From NCBI GenBank assembly GCA_001940755.1, contig MEHH01000018.1:1-18674 (forward strand): DNA of 18,674 nucleotides, read 5' to 3'. Shown here piece after piece: positions 6,882 to 15,095 of this stretch. Made by a program: the position numbers and the translations under genes. The notes beneath the pieces were generated by a model. The model ran no database searches, was not told where the DNA came from, and saw nothing but the letters and a program-made list of their open reading frames with translations. How positions within the stretch are numbered: position 1 is the first letter of the stretch; each line of letters begins with the position of its first letter. The stretch is from Candidatus Heimdallarchaeota archaeon AB_125 (GTDB lineage Archaea; Asgardarchaeota; Heimdallarchaeia; Heimdallarchaeales; Heimdallarchaeaceae).

Positions 6882-8018
6882 CTAGAACTTATAATCTATT
6901 TTTTCTTCTTCAGGTTGCAGGAATTCATCCGATATTGTTAACTTTAGTATTTCTTTGAATTTTTCAGTCTGCAATACTGAACTTTTAACAATATTCTCTA
7001 TTTCTTCTATTAATGGCTTTAGTGATTTTACATCCATCATAGTGATCTGGAATTGTGTTTTGAGATTGCTTTTACCTTCAGTTATTTCTTCTTCTGATAG
7101 TAAATCAATTTTATTCAGTACTCGTATTATTGGTACGTTAGGAAATTCTCTTTCAATGTCCTCAAAGAGATTGAATTGTTCTTCAAGAGAAATAGTTGCA
7201 TCTTTGGAAATGTCAAACATGAAAAGAATGATGTCTGAGATGTGTCTAATTGATAATATGCTTTGTTTTTCAATCAGATTTCTCTCTCGAAATGGTCTAT
7301 CTAGAAGACCAGGAGTATCAACTATTTGTATGTTAATTATTCCTATATCTCTATGTCCAAAAACAATTTCTTTTGTTGTGAAAGGATATTCTGCGACTTC
7401 AGGTTTCCCTGTAGATATCTCTCGAACCAAGGAAGATTTTCCTACATTAGGAGCTCCAGCTATAACGACAGTTGGATAATCTACATTGAAATCAGGAACT
7501 GTTTTGAGCTTCTTAATAACTCTAATCAGATAATTAACATCGCCTCTGGCTTTTTTAACCATAGAAGCCATTCTTCCATTTGCTTGATTTCTAATCTCTG
7601 CCATTTCTTTAGGATGATCAGTTTCTTTTAATCTAGCAATATGATCTCTTTCTAGTTCCTTTATTTGTTTCTCAATTCCACCTAATCGCCCTAAAATCCT
7701 TCTGATTTCATCGATGTTCCCCAGTAAATCACAAATTTCTCCATAAAATGGATGAAGATTTTCGATCCATGGAAATTGACTAATGATTCTCTCAAGTTTT
7801 TGAGATATAATGAGTGTTAGAGAAGATATTTTTTCTCTTTCAAAGTTTGAAATTTTCTCTACTCTTGAGATTCTTCGTTTTGAGGATTTCATTCTAAGAT
7901 TTGCAGTTTGTTTAAAAGCAATAGATAAAATCTCATCTATGGGAGATATATAACTAACCCTTCTAAATGGATTTCCACTATATCGTTGCTTTGACAAACT
8001 AACCACTCTTTTATTCAA
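6882..8018 (-). CDS. NOG1-family GTPase, 50S ribosome assembly
   Basis: The protein has 378 aa. An N-terminal helical bundle (about 1-175, NOG1 N-domain) precedes a G domain: P-loop GAPNVGKSS (188-196), switch-I Thr in YPFTTKEIVFG (211-221), DTPG (234-237) and NKID (302-305). Its archaeal and eukaryotic relatives (Obg/TRAFAC class) bind the pre-60S/50S subunit. It is the downstream gene of a TrpRS operon and overlaps the TrpRS stop by eight bases. The longest start is a TTG at 8018, and conserved family sequence begins around NPFRRVSYISPIDEIL (residue 16). GTG 8006 or TTG 7997 (with GTGGT just upstream) are real alternatives. The short eukaryotic C-terminal extensions are absent, as in other archaea. 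Confidence 0.93.
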   Translation of the reverse strand: MNKRVVSLSKQRYSGNPFRRVSYISPIDEILSIAFKQTANLRMKSSKRRISRVEKISNFEREKISSLTLIISQKLERIISQFPWIENLHPFYGEICDLLGNIDEIRRILGRLGGIEKQIKELERDHIARLKETDHPKEMAEIRNQANGRMASMVKKARGDVNYLIRVIKKLKTVPDFNVDYPTVVIAGAPNVGKSSLVREISTGKPEVAEYPFTTKEIVFGHRDIGIINIQIVDTPGLLDRPFRERNLIEKQSILSIRHISDIILFMFDISKDATISLEEQFNLFEDIEREFPNVPIIRVLNKIDLLSEEEITEGKSNLKTQFQITMMDVKSLKPLIEEIENIVKSSVLQTEKFKEILKLTISDEFLQPEEEKIDYKF

Positions 8019-9120
8019 TTACTGATATATCAATTTCATGCTCGAAATATTTATCTAAATTCTTAATCACTTCTTCTTTTCTTCTGTTGAACTCTTCTTG
8101 ATATTTCAAAACCATACCTATCAGATTTGGTTTACAATCAAGACCACAAATAAGATCTCCACCTCTACAACCAACTTCAATCTTATCCAGTTCATCATCA
8201 TCTTTGATGAAGTATTTTGTGAACCAATCAAAAACAGTGCATATCTCTGGATTAGCACCTTGTTCTCTTTGTTCCTTAATAGTTGTTTTTCCTCCTGTGA
8301 GGGCATTCATTATTTTCTTCTTAATTGTTTCTGGTTCATCTCTTAGAAAAACACAAGTTTCCTTAATGGATGACGACATAGGTCCTCCTGTTAAACCTTT
8401 GAGATATTTGATGTATAACGAAGCAGGAAGAGTGATTTTTCTCTTTCTAGCAACATCTCTCGTTAATCTCATATATACGTCTTGATCTAATCCAATAGGA
8501 ACAACTACTGGTAAATCAAAATCGGTAGTTGGATGAAGAATATGCGCTGCCTGTATGTTTGTATAATTAACAACTCCAGTATTTTCCTCTCCATTTAATC
8601 CAAGTGCTGCTCTAACTGCGTTAAAAGTTTGATTTACAGAAAAAGTTAATGCTAGATAATGGATTCTTGGTGTCATACTTGAGATATAAGCGTGTACATT
8701 TTCAGGTTTAAAACCTATAGCGAAGATATCAATCGCATTTTGTAAAGAAAGTTTGTATGTTTCTTCTAGTGAATTTACTTTCCGAAAAACGTATTTTTCA
8801 TCATCTGAGAACGGTAAGAAGTACTTACATTCATATTTGTCTTGTAAGTATCGAATTAAGTCATATAGGATAAGATGACCAAAATGCAAATCATTTGAGG
8901 GACCTCTCCCACTGATAATCGCAAAAGATTTCTTTTGTTCTACCCTGTTAAGAATTTTATCGAAATCTCTGTGAGCAAACACTACTCCTCTTCTAAAAAA
9001 GAGATTTTCTGTTCCTATTCTTGGAAGTATCTTGTTTACTTTAGCAATACCAAATTCTGAAAGAATTTTTTGATAATCTTCTCTTTTTTCAATATCATGG
9101 GGTTCTATGTTCTGAGTCAT
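8011..9120 (-). CDS. trpS: Tryptophanyl-tRNA synthetase, archaeal/eukaryotic type
   Basis: This 369-aa class Ic synthetase charges tRNA-Trp. The HIGH-equivalent is LHFGHL with the preceding GRGPS (71-83). PFSDDEKY (103-110) and GLDQDVYMRLTRDVA (210-224) match the archaeal/eukaryotic TrpRS core, and the C-terminal GGKTTIKEQREQGANPEICTVFDWF segment resembles the human enzyme rather than bacterial TrpRS. The KMSKS-equivalent reads GPMSSS (246-251), so the first Lys is Pro. GAGGTG (9126-9131 on this strand) lies a few bases before ATG 9120. It is first in an operon with NOG1, which overlaps its stop codon. Confidence 0.94.
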   Translation of the reverse strand: MTQNIEPHDIEKREDYQKILSEFGIAKVNKILPRIGTENLFFRRGVVFAHRDFDKILNRVEQKKSFAIISGRGPSNDLHFGHLILYDLIRYLQDKYECKYFLPFSDDEKYVFRKVNSLEETYKLSLQNAIDIFAIGFKPENVHAYISSMTPRIHYLALTFSVNQTFNAVRAALGLNGEENTGVVNYTNIQAAHILHPTTDFDLPVVVPIGLDQDVYMRLTRDVARKRKITLPASLYIKYLKGLTGGPMSSSIKETCVFLRDEPETIKKKIMNALTGGKTTIKEQREQGANPEICTVFDWFTKYFIKDDDELDKIEVGCRGGDLICGLDCKPNLIGMVLKYQEEFNRRKEEVIKNLDKYFEHEIDISVIE

Positions 9121-9159
9121 CTTTACACCTCTTAAATAAGAAATGATAATTAAAAGCTT

Positions 9160-9168
9160 GATTATATG
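9160..9168 (-). promoter_or_regulatory. TATA box of the trpS-NOG1 operon
   Basis: On the minus strand this reads CATATAATC. It predicts a start near 9138 and a leader of about 18 nt containing the GAGGTG ribosome-binding site. Confidence 0.5.
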
Positions 9169-9267
9169 GAAGTGGACAATACTCTACTACATTATTTTGC
9201 AAGCAAAAACCAGTAGAAATTATTTCCAGTCCAAGTTACCACACTCAATATTTTTTCTATAAAAATC

Positions 9268-9276
9268 CTTTATAAG
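9268..9276 (+). promoter_or_regulatory. TATA box of the ADP-dependent sugar kinase gene
   Basis: CTTTATAAG is centred 29 nt before ATG 9301, and there is no Shine-Dalgarno. This fits a leaderless transcript. It forms a divergent promoter region with trpS. Confidence 0.55.
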
Positions 9277-9300
9277 ACTATCGTCTAAATAGATTAGACA

Positions 9301-10716
9301 ATGATTAATTGGTATAATTTGTATTCTAAGACATTGAAACAAGTATCTAAGCATTCTATAGAAAACAGGAATTCTATTGTTGGATTCAATGTCAATGTTG
9401 ACAAAATAATTGAAATTACACCAGATTCTGTTGACAAGGGATTACTTGATAGAATTGATTTAGAATTAAAGGATGGTAAAATAGTACTTCCTTCTAGGGT
9501 TAATTCAATTACAGATTTGCTACACTATCTTGTATACTCTATAATGAATGGGGAAGCACTAGAAATAGTGGTTTCTTCAGAAACAATTGCAGACTGGATT
9601 GAAAGTAGTTTCGTGATTAAGAATGATCAAATAGGTGGTCAAGCTGGAATTATTGCTAATTTATTCAAAAGTATTGAAGTTAGAAATGTCTTACTAAGTT
9701 TGCCAACATTTGACTCCCAACTTGCTAATTTGTTGGAACCATCACTTCTAACTGTTGTTGAAGAGGGAAAATCATATTCAATACAAGAAATTAAAGAAGT
9801 GAAATTCACAGATCAGGAACCTATTTCCCATTATATCTTTGAGTTTAAAGAAGGTAAATATGAACTAAATTCTTTGAAATTCAACTGCCCGAGAGATAAT
9901 AGGTTTATTGTTTCTTATGATGAAGTTAATACCCTTGTTAAGTTTAATAGAGGTTTTCATGAATTTAGTCCAAGTTTCCTAAGTGAATATTCTCTAGCAA
10001 TACTTTCAGGTTTTTGTTTAGCAAATGAACAATTAGCTTCATTTGAAGATATATTCCATCCAATAATAAAAATGATAGAAGAGTGGAAGAAAATCAATCC
10101 TGATCTGCTTATTCATGTGGAATTATCTTCTAGTTTCAATACTAAACAAAGAAACCATATCAAGAAACACCTGTTTCCTGCAGTAAATTCAATTGGTGTA
10201 AATGAACAAGAACTTCTTCTCTTCTCTTCCTTTGATAAGAATTATAAAGAATTAAATCTTGGACAAAAAAACACTTCTATTGCTTTTTTTCAATTATTAT
10301 ATGAATTATTTTCACAGTATCCCCACTTAAGAATACATCTTCATTATCTTGGATATTTTCTTGTGATATCACCAATAATAGGAAATGAAGAAGCGAAGAG
10401 AGCTAGAAAAGCCCTTATTATGTCATCTTATTTTGCTGCTGTAAAAGCTAGAAGAGGTGTGATAAAATCATTTCAAGACATATATGATGTTGAACTAGAT
10501 TTATCTTCTAATGGTTTTGAAGAACTTAAGAAACTCCATTTTCATCTAGAATCACAGTTTGAGGTAAAAGGAAATTTATATGAAACAGGCATAGTAGAGA
10601 CTCCTTTCTTCTCTTTAGTTGGGATACCAACAATTTTGGTAATAGATCCTCAAAAACTAGTTGGTCTTGGTGATACAATTTCTTCTATAGCTATTCTATT
10701 TGACACAAAAGATTAA
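9301..10716 (+). CDS. ADP-dependent glucokinase/phosphofructokinase family sugar kinase
   Basis: The 471-aa length suits the ADP-specific PFK/GK family (ribokinase fold). Visible motifs in order: GFNVNVD (28-34, sugar-binding start), GGQAGIIAN (112-120), CPRDNRFIVSYDE (196-208), ILSGF (234-238), HVELSS (272-277), GVNEQEL (299-305) and the catalytic GLGDTIS (455-461), with D458 as the expected general base. These enzymes use ADP to phosphorylate glucose or fructose-6-phosphate in the modified archaeal glycolysis. Sequence reading alone does not separate glucokinase, phosphofructokinase and bifunctional forms. The ATG at 9301 probably starts a leaderless mRNA. The gene stands alone, divergent from trpS. 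Confidence 0.9.
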   Translation: MINWYNLYSKTLKQVSKHSIENRNSIVGFNVNVDKIIEITPDSVDKGLLDRIDLELKDGKIVLPSRVNSITDLLHYLVYSIMNGEALEIVVSSETIADWIESSFVIKNDQIGGQAGIIANLFKSIEVRNVLLSLPTFDSQLANLLEPSLLTVVEEGKSYSIQEIKEVKFTDQEPISHYIFEFKEGKYELNSLKFNCPRDNRFIVSYDEVNTLVKFNRGFHEFSPSFLSEYSLAILSGFCLANEQLASFEDIFHPIIKMIEEWKKINPDLLIHVELSSSFNTKQRNHIKKHLFPAVNSIGVNEQELLLFSSFDKNYKELNLGQKNTSIAFFQLLYELFSQYPHLRIHLHYLGYFLVISPIIGNEEAKRARKALIMSSYFAAVKARRGVIKSFQDIYDVELDLSSNGFEELKKLHFHLESQFEVKGNLYETGIVETPFFSLVGIPTILVIDPQKLVGLGDTISSIAILFDTKD

Positions 10717-10812
10717 ACAAGTTTTAGTAAGTAAATTCTGATATTTGAAGAATTCTTGTGCTTAAATATCTTCTTCCTACTAGAATATTGATTACTGAGA
10801 ATATTCAAAAAA

Positions 10813-12225
10813 ATGAGTAGATATACTATGAATACTGTCTTTTCTGCTAGTGATGGAAACAACAATGTGAATTTGAATCAAGATCATGAAGATAATGTTA
10901 TCTTGTTTGAGCTTTCAAATAACAATATAGGTACAAGGATACTCAATCTAAGCAACGAGCTGAATTCAAGAGGAATATTGTTTTCCTTCTGGATAACAAA
11001 AAAAAGGAAATATCTAATCATTTACAAAATTAATCAAATCTCAATAAATAAAGAAGCACTAGAAAACTTGTTAAAACATATAATATCGACCTATTCTCTA
11101 AGGATTGAAACAAATCTTGATAATTTCTTCATTCCAGATATTAAGAAAATTGAGCAAGATGGGAAAATCCTAGCATTAACTCATGAGGATAACTCAAAGC
11201 AATATGTACTAGCATGTCAATTAGTAAGTATAGATCTAGAATCTGATACAATAATTAAGCGATTTACACAGTTCACTAATGATTTGGTTGAAGCTGATGC
11301 ATTTTCCATAAATATTACTCAATTTGCTTCGAATGGGAAAAATCAGCAAAATATACCCTCTTTAGGGGTATTCTTTATCACAAGAAGCCATGATAAGGCT
11401 TCAATAAAGGAAAAGGAAACAATTTTCTTAAGATACCTTAAAGCAAGTTCTGTCAAATTAAATGGACAAATGGTCTTTCTGTCAAAGCGTGATATTATTA
11501 GACATAAAACTAATTTTCAACATTTTGTTCCATGGATTAAGCATAATGTATTCATAAATGATTTAGTAAATATAGTAAGATTGTTGCCACCAATTAGAAT
11601 AGACGTGCCAAAGAAAATATCCTCGATTGATTCAAAGGAGAAGAAAAAGGAAATTATGAAGCAAGGTGCAATTCCAAAACAAAATCAGAAAAACGTAGTT
11701 TCTCTCCCCTTCCCAAACGCTAAGAAACCATTTCCAAGTATTAGAAATAAGAACTTTGAAACACCAAAAATTATCAAACCTGAGGATTTACAAAAAGAAG
11801 ATATAGAGAAATATGTTCCAAGTAAAATTGATGATCTAACTGTACCTGTTCCGAGAACAATGAATCCAGTTTTTGATGCAGAATATCTAAAAGTTCGCAT
11901 AAGCAAGATATTCAAGGATTTTGAATTCAAAGAATCCTTGATATTTGAGGAAAACTTCGATTTAGTTTTGCGTAAAGGCTCTTCTTATGTTTTTGTGAAG
12001 TTTTTTAAGGATATTCTGACTCAAAACCATGCTTACAAAGTAATCGAAAATTTAAGTTCCATTGCAGGCTTAAGAAACCAATTTTTATGCGTTGTTGTAG
12101 CAGATGTAGTAGATGAAATCTCAAAAAAACTCCTAAGTGAATACAATGTACTTCATCTAACTATTACTGATGTACTTGTTAGTGATAAATTGAAAGCAAA
12201 AATATATGGCACCATTCTAGCATAA
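10813..12225 (+). CDS. Unrecognised 470-aa protein with nuclease-like C-terminal fold
   Basis: Function is not recognised. The first ~260 residues seem to hold two alpha/beta units (about 27-105 and 125-235). A low-complexity, basic, Pro/Lys-rich linker (about 270-345) includes VPKK, KKKEIMKQG, PFPNAKKPFPS and KPEDLQKED. The last ~110 residues (from 358) form a compact alpha/beta unit: IFEENFDLVLRKGSSYVFVKFF, then a helix and the strands FLCVVVAD and VLHLTITDVL. That order resembles PD-(D/E)XK endonuclease-like folds, with D383 and K396 in the expected places, but the acidic residue before the Lys is Val. It is therefore probably a degenerate or divergent member; this is inference. No signal peptide or membrane segment is seen. 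ATG 10813 follows an A-rich stretch without a Shine-Dalgarno. A TATA-like CTTAAATATC lies at 10760-10769. Confidence 0.8.
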   Translation: MSRYTMNTVFSASDGNNNVNLNQDHEDNVILFELSNNNIGTRILNLSNELNSRGILFSFWITKKRKYLIIYKINQISINKEALENLLKHIISTYSLRIETNLDNFFIPDIKKIEQDGKILALTHEDNSKQYVLACQLVSIDLESDTIIKRFTQFTNDLVEADAFSINITQFASNGKNQQNIPSLGVFFITRSHDKASIKEKETIFLRYLKASSVKLNGQMVFLSKRDIIRHKTNFQHFVPWIKHNVFINDLVNIVRLLPPIRIDVPKKISSIDSKEKKKEIMKQGAIPKQNQKNVVSLPFPNAKKPFPSIRNKNFETPKIIKPEDLQKEDIEKYVPSKIDDLTVPVPRTMNPVFDAEYLKVRISKIFKDFEFKESLIFEENFDLVLRKGSSYVFVKFFKDILTQNHAYKVIENLSSIAGLRNQFLCVVVADVVDEISKKLLSEYNVLHLTITDVLVSDKLKAKIYGTILA

Positions 12226-12386
12226 AGTAATCTTTTATAGTTTGGTTTCCATGAAATCTTGATGTAAAAGGGCTCGATATACTGATAGAAAACAACTGTC
12301 ATTTTTTTTCATGATTTGCTTGAAGAATTAGATAAAGGGCTTCAGTATTACAGAGACTTTTTATTGGTACAGAAAAGTTAACTAGT

Positions 12387-12779
12387 ATGGGGGACCCCAA
12401 TAAGAAAATTACTTCGTATATTCTAAGTTTTGTTGAAAGATTTTTCCCAAAGCATGAGGAATCGATACATAGCGGCTTGTTTCTGCTATCTAATGAAGAT
12501 GAAGCTTTGAAAATAATCGACTGGTACTTTAATGGGTATTCAGTTATCTCTGAGACTGTTTCATCTCACATACAAAACTTATGTAAGGATAAAACAGTTC
12601 GATTTACTAACGCTGGGATGTATGAACTTGTAGACGATCCAAACAAAGCGCGAGATAATGACTTAAATGAAATAGAACAAAATCTTGAAAATACTTTAGC
12701 TGAGTATGATTCAGGAATACAAATTGTACAAAGTGCACAAAAGCTTTATTCAACAAAAAGAATAGGGATTGGATGCTGA
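12387..12779 (+). CDS. Unrecognised 130-aa protein
   Basis: No family is recognised. The 130-aa protein is hydrophilic and probably helical. Its N-terminal half (ITSYILSFVERFFP, then DEALKIIDWYFNGYSVISETV) could be a small helical domain. An acidic helix follows (NDLNEIEQNLENTLAEYDSG), and the basic tail ends RIGIGC. The frame has good codon use and no better overlapping frame. ATG 12387 has no Shine-Dalgarno; a T-rich box (TTTTTATTG, about 12357-12365) lies roughly 25 nt upstream, which would suit a leaderless start. The gene is convergent with the HD-domain gene, whose stop is only 5 bases away. Confidence 0.6.
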   Translation: MGDPNKKITSYILSFVERFFPKHEESIHSGLFLLSNEDEALKIIDWYFNGYSVISETVSSHIQNLCKDKTVRFTNAGMYELVDDPNKARDNDLNEIEQNLENTLAEYDSGIQIVQSAQKLYSTKRIGIGC

Positions 12780-12784
12780 GCAAC

Positions 12785-14161
12785 TCAATATGAAGTAAGT
12801 GAAACATCCTTGTCTTTAGCATATGTTTTTGGCCTTATTTTCTTCCACATTTTCTTAATTTTCTCTGCATCATTTGGATGGGCGTAAACTCTCACTAGTG
12901 TAAAAAGAGATCTATAAGCTCTAGGACCTGCAAAAGTTGTAATATAGGAAGTTGTGTTTAATGCTTCGTTAAGAGTAAATGACTTTGAACCAGGACGAAT
13001 TTTTTCATAAGGATCATAAATATAAATATTAGATGCTTGAAATTCTTGTTCATTAATTGTTGATAATTTGTAAGTAGAATCTATTTTCATATCGTGCTTC
13101 AAAGAGATATTCTTTTCTTCAGAATAACTTTTTATTTTCTTGATGAAAGATTCTTGAGCAGTTATATTACATAGATCCTCAACACCAACACCTAAGTTTT
13201 CAGCAGTTGATTCATCAATGATTTTTTCCCAAACAGACTTGTAGAGCCTACGGTCAAATAAATCTTTGACTAGTGATTTAGCATTTGCTAATTCGGGGGA
13301 ATCTTTGGAAAATATCTCACCTACAAGAGTATATTCATTTAAGTAAGTATACTCTGCTAAGTCATTTGTTCTTTCTATGAGATTTAGTGGCTCACAAGCT
13401 TCTCTTAACATTTCATGAATTGTTATGTCAGCAGCCCTTGCAGTTTTATGGAAATACACATTCTTATACTCAAAGAATCGTCCTATTAGTGAAGAGTAGA
13501 TGTCATCTAGACATTTCCAATTATAGTGAATTGCATCTTTTTTGAGGTGTTTTTGGATTGTTGTGTTGTTAATTATACGATTAACAGCGATTATACCAAA
13601 ATGCAATGTTCCAGCGAAGAAAGAGTCTCTAAGCATGAAATCCAATCTATCAGCACCAAGCGCACCTTGAATAAGCGGGTGCATAATATAGCTCTCTCCA
13701 TCCCAAATTTTCATGAGTTCCTCTGGAGAGGTAAATTCTTCAATAAAAGGTTTGAGAAACTCAGAGTTAACCATTTTATCTCGATGAACATCATGCCCAT
13801 GAGGTGCGTCAGGATATACTCGTTTGAAGACTACATCATCATAGGTGTGACTAAAAGGACCGTGACCTATGTCATGTAAAAGCCCAGCTAGACGTGCTAA
13901 TTGAGTTTTTTCCACTACATCATCATCTTCTCTATAAACTTCTTGAGCATATTGACCAGCTAAATGCATTACTCCAACACTATGAGTAAATCTAGAATGA
14001 ATAGCTGAAGGATAAACTTGCCTAACTCCAGATAATTGGCTAATCCATCTTAGTCTCTGAAAGATTGGACTGTCTATGATTTTGTTTTCAATATCTGTCA
14101 TACGTACTTCATCGTATATGGGATCTCGAATTGTACGTGTAAAATTCAGCACTTTTGTCAT
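12785..14161 (-). CDS. HD-domain phosphohydrolase, SAMHD1/dGTPase-like
   Basis: The protein has 458 aa. The HD superfamily metal site is clear: H60 in SRFTHSVGVMHLAG, H96-D97 in LAGLLHDIGHGPFSH, and D171 in GADRLDFMLRDS. The opening IRDPIYDEVRMTDIENKIIDSPIFQRLRWISQL is typical of the SAMHD1-like group, whose studied members hydrolyse dNTPs (some act on other nucleotides or nucleic acids). The C-terminal half is less conserved and probably aids oligomerisation or regulation. GAGGAAT precedes ATG 14161, and a TATA-like TTATTTAAAAG lies around 14220-14230 on this strand. The substrate cannot be read from sequence. It lies between tRNA-Ala and an orphan gene. Confidence 0.92.
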   Translation of the reverse strand: MTKVLNFTRTIRDPIYDEVRMTDIENKIIDSPIFQRLRWISQLSGVRQVYPSAIHSRFTHSVGVMHLAGQYAQEVYREDDDVVEKTQLARLAGLLHDIGHGPFSHTYDDVVFKRVYPDAPHGHDVHRDKMVNSEFLKPFIEEFTSPEELMKIWDGESYIMHPLIQGALGADRLDFMLRDSFFAGTLHFGIIAVNRIINNTTIQKHLKKDAIHYNWKCLDDIYSSLIGRFFEYKNVYFHKTARAADITIHEMLREACEPLNLIERTNDLAEYTYLNEYTLVGEIFSKDSPELANAKSLVKDLFDRRLYKSVWEKIIDESTAENLGVGVEDLCNITAQESFIKKIKSYSEEKNISLKHDMKIDSTYKLSTINEQEFQASNIYIYDPYEKIRPGSKSFTLNEALNTTSYITTFAGPRAYRSLFTLVRVYAHPNDAEKIKKMWKKIRPKTYAKDKDVSLTSY

Positions 14162-14267
14162 AGAAATTCCTCGTAATACTTATTGCTTAATTAATAATAC
14201 AACCTTTTAATCTTTTTGCTTTTAAATAAAATTACGACAAAATTAGATGGGCGCCTTCTAGGGCCAG

Positions 14268-14288
14268 TTTTAGCTGTTTCAACTAAAA
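14268..14288 (-). other. Small hairpin downstream of tRNA-Ala
   Basis: TTTTAG pairs with CTAAAA around a short inner TG/CA step and a TTT loop. It lies just beyond a GC-rich patch (14249-14266) in an otherwise AT-rich spacer between tRNA-Ala and the HD gene. It could be a processing or regulatory structure; function is unknown. Confidence 0.25.
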
Positions 14289-14320
14289 TTATGTGTGTGG
14301 GATGTTGATTCTAAGCATGA

Positions 14321-14397
14321 TGGTGGACCGACCGGGATTTGAACCCGGGGCTACCTCAATGCGAACGAAGCGATCTGCCAAACTGATCTACCGGCCC
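14321..14397 (-). tRNA. tRNA-Ala (anticodon CGC), CCA encoded
   Basis: On the minus strand this folds as a full cloverleaf. The acceptor GGGCCGG pairs with TCGGTCC, including the G3-U70 wobble that identifies alanine tRNAs. The D stem is GATC/GATC. The anticodon stem is CTTCG/TGAGG (with two G-U pairs) around loop TTCGCAT, anticodon CGC, reading GCG. The variable loop is TAGCC and the T arm is CCGGG-TTCAAAT-CCCGG. Discriminator A is followed by a genomically encoded CCA (14321-14323). The body is 74 nt with no intron. Confidence 0.97.
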
Positions 14398-14469
14398 GAA
14401 TGTTATATCTTCAAATATGATAATTAATAAATTTTAGTTTAGAAAGAGAATTTTACATTTATTATTTTG

Positions 14470-14478
14470 AAAAAAAGA
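14470..14478 (-). terminator. T-tract terminator after aIF5A
   Basis: On the minus strand a CTTTTTTT tract lies about 25 bases beyond the aIF5A stop and upstream of the tRNA-Ala gene. It is the best termination signal between them. Confidence 0.4.
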
Positions 14479-14503
14479 TTAGTTAGGATGAATAAACACT
14501 ATT

Positions 14504-14917
14504 CTATCCAGAGCTCTTTATTCGCATGATTTTGCTTTTTCCAATAGCTTTCCAATATTCAACTTCTGCTCCTTCTTTAATTTGAGCTTTCATCTCTTCA
14601 TCATCTGGCAGAGCTGTTTCAAATGTTTCATATGATTCAAGATCCATTATTTGGACACTATCTCCACCAACAGAAATGACTTGAGCATTTCTCTTATCAA
14701 TGATTGGAGATTGGAGCTTTAAGTCACCTGGAATGGCGATTTCGGTTTTGCTTCCTGTAAATATGTTTTCGATTTTCATTCTACATTTTGTGTGTCCATG
14801 TTTACCGCTTTTTGACTTTTCAATTGAACGTACAAGAAAAACTTCTTCATTTTGTATAATATGGTTGCCTTCTTTAATTTGGCTAGCTCTAACTGGTGTA
14901 ATATCATATTCTGACAT
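14504..14917 (-). CDS. Translation factor aIF5A (eIF5A/EF-P family)
   Basis: The 137-aa protein has the archaeal aIF5A length. Its N-terminal SH3-like domain carries the hypusination loop SKSGKHGH; K39 is the expected site of deoxyhypusine/hypusine modification. The C-terminal OB fold includes IMDLESYETFETALPDDEE. The factor binds the ribosomal E site and relieves stalling at proline-rich and other difficult sequences, which needs a deoxyhypusine synthase encoded elsewhere. GGGGATT precedes ATG 14917, and a TATA box lies at 14974-14984. It follows uS12 on the same strand with a 178-bp gap and its own promoter, so it is probably transcribed separately. Confidence 0.96.
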   Translation of the reverse strand: MSEYDITPVRASQIKEGNHIIQNEEVFLVRSIEKSKSGKHGHTKCRMKIENIFTGSKTEIAIPGDLKLQSPIIDKRNAQVISVGGDSVQIMDLESYETFETALPDDEEMKAQIKEGAEVEYWKAIGKSKIMRIKSSG

Positions 14918-14973
14918 TTTTTAATCCCCTTTGAGAGTTCTATTCTTTTTATTTGTATGTTCAATTGATATAA

Positions 14974-14984
14974 TATATTTAAAG
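14974..14984 (-). promoter_or_regulatory. TATA box of aIF5A
   Basis: On the minus strand this reads CTTTAAATATA. It predicts a start near 14953 and a ~36-nt leader holding the ribosome-binding site. Confidence 0.5.
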
Positions 14985-15095
14985 GATTTTGGTAAACAAT
15001 TTTAATTTTTAATGTCAGAAAGTAATTTCATGTGGAAATAACATTATGATGATTTAAGAACAAAAGGTTAAAAGAATTAAGCCAATCAAAAAGTT

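Noticed and set aside
6955..7479. 174-codon plus-strand frame opposite NOG1
   Set aside because: It is antisense to a gene with all GTPase motifs; its composition mirrors that gene and no promoter precedes it.
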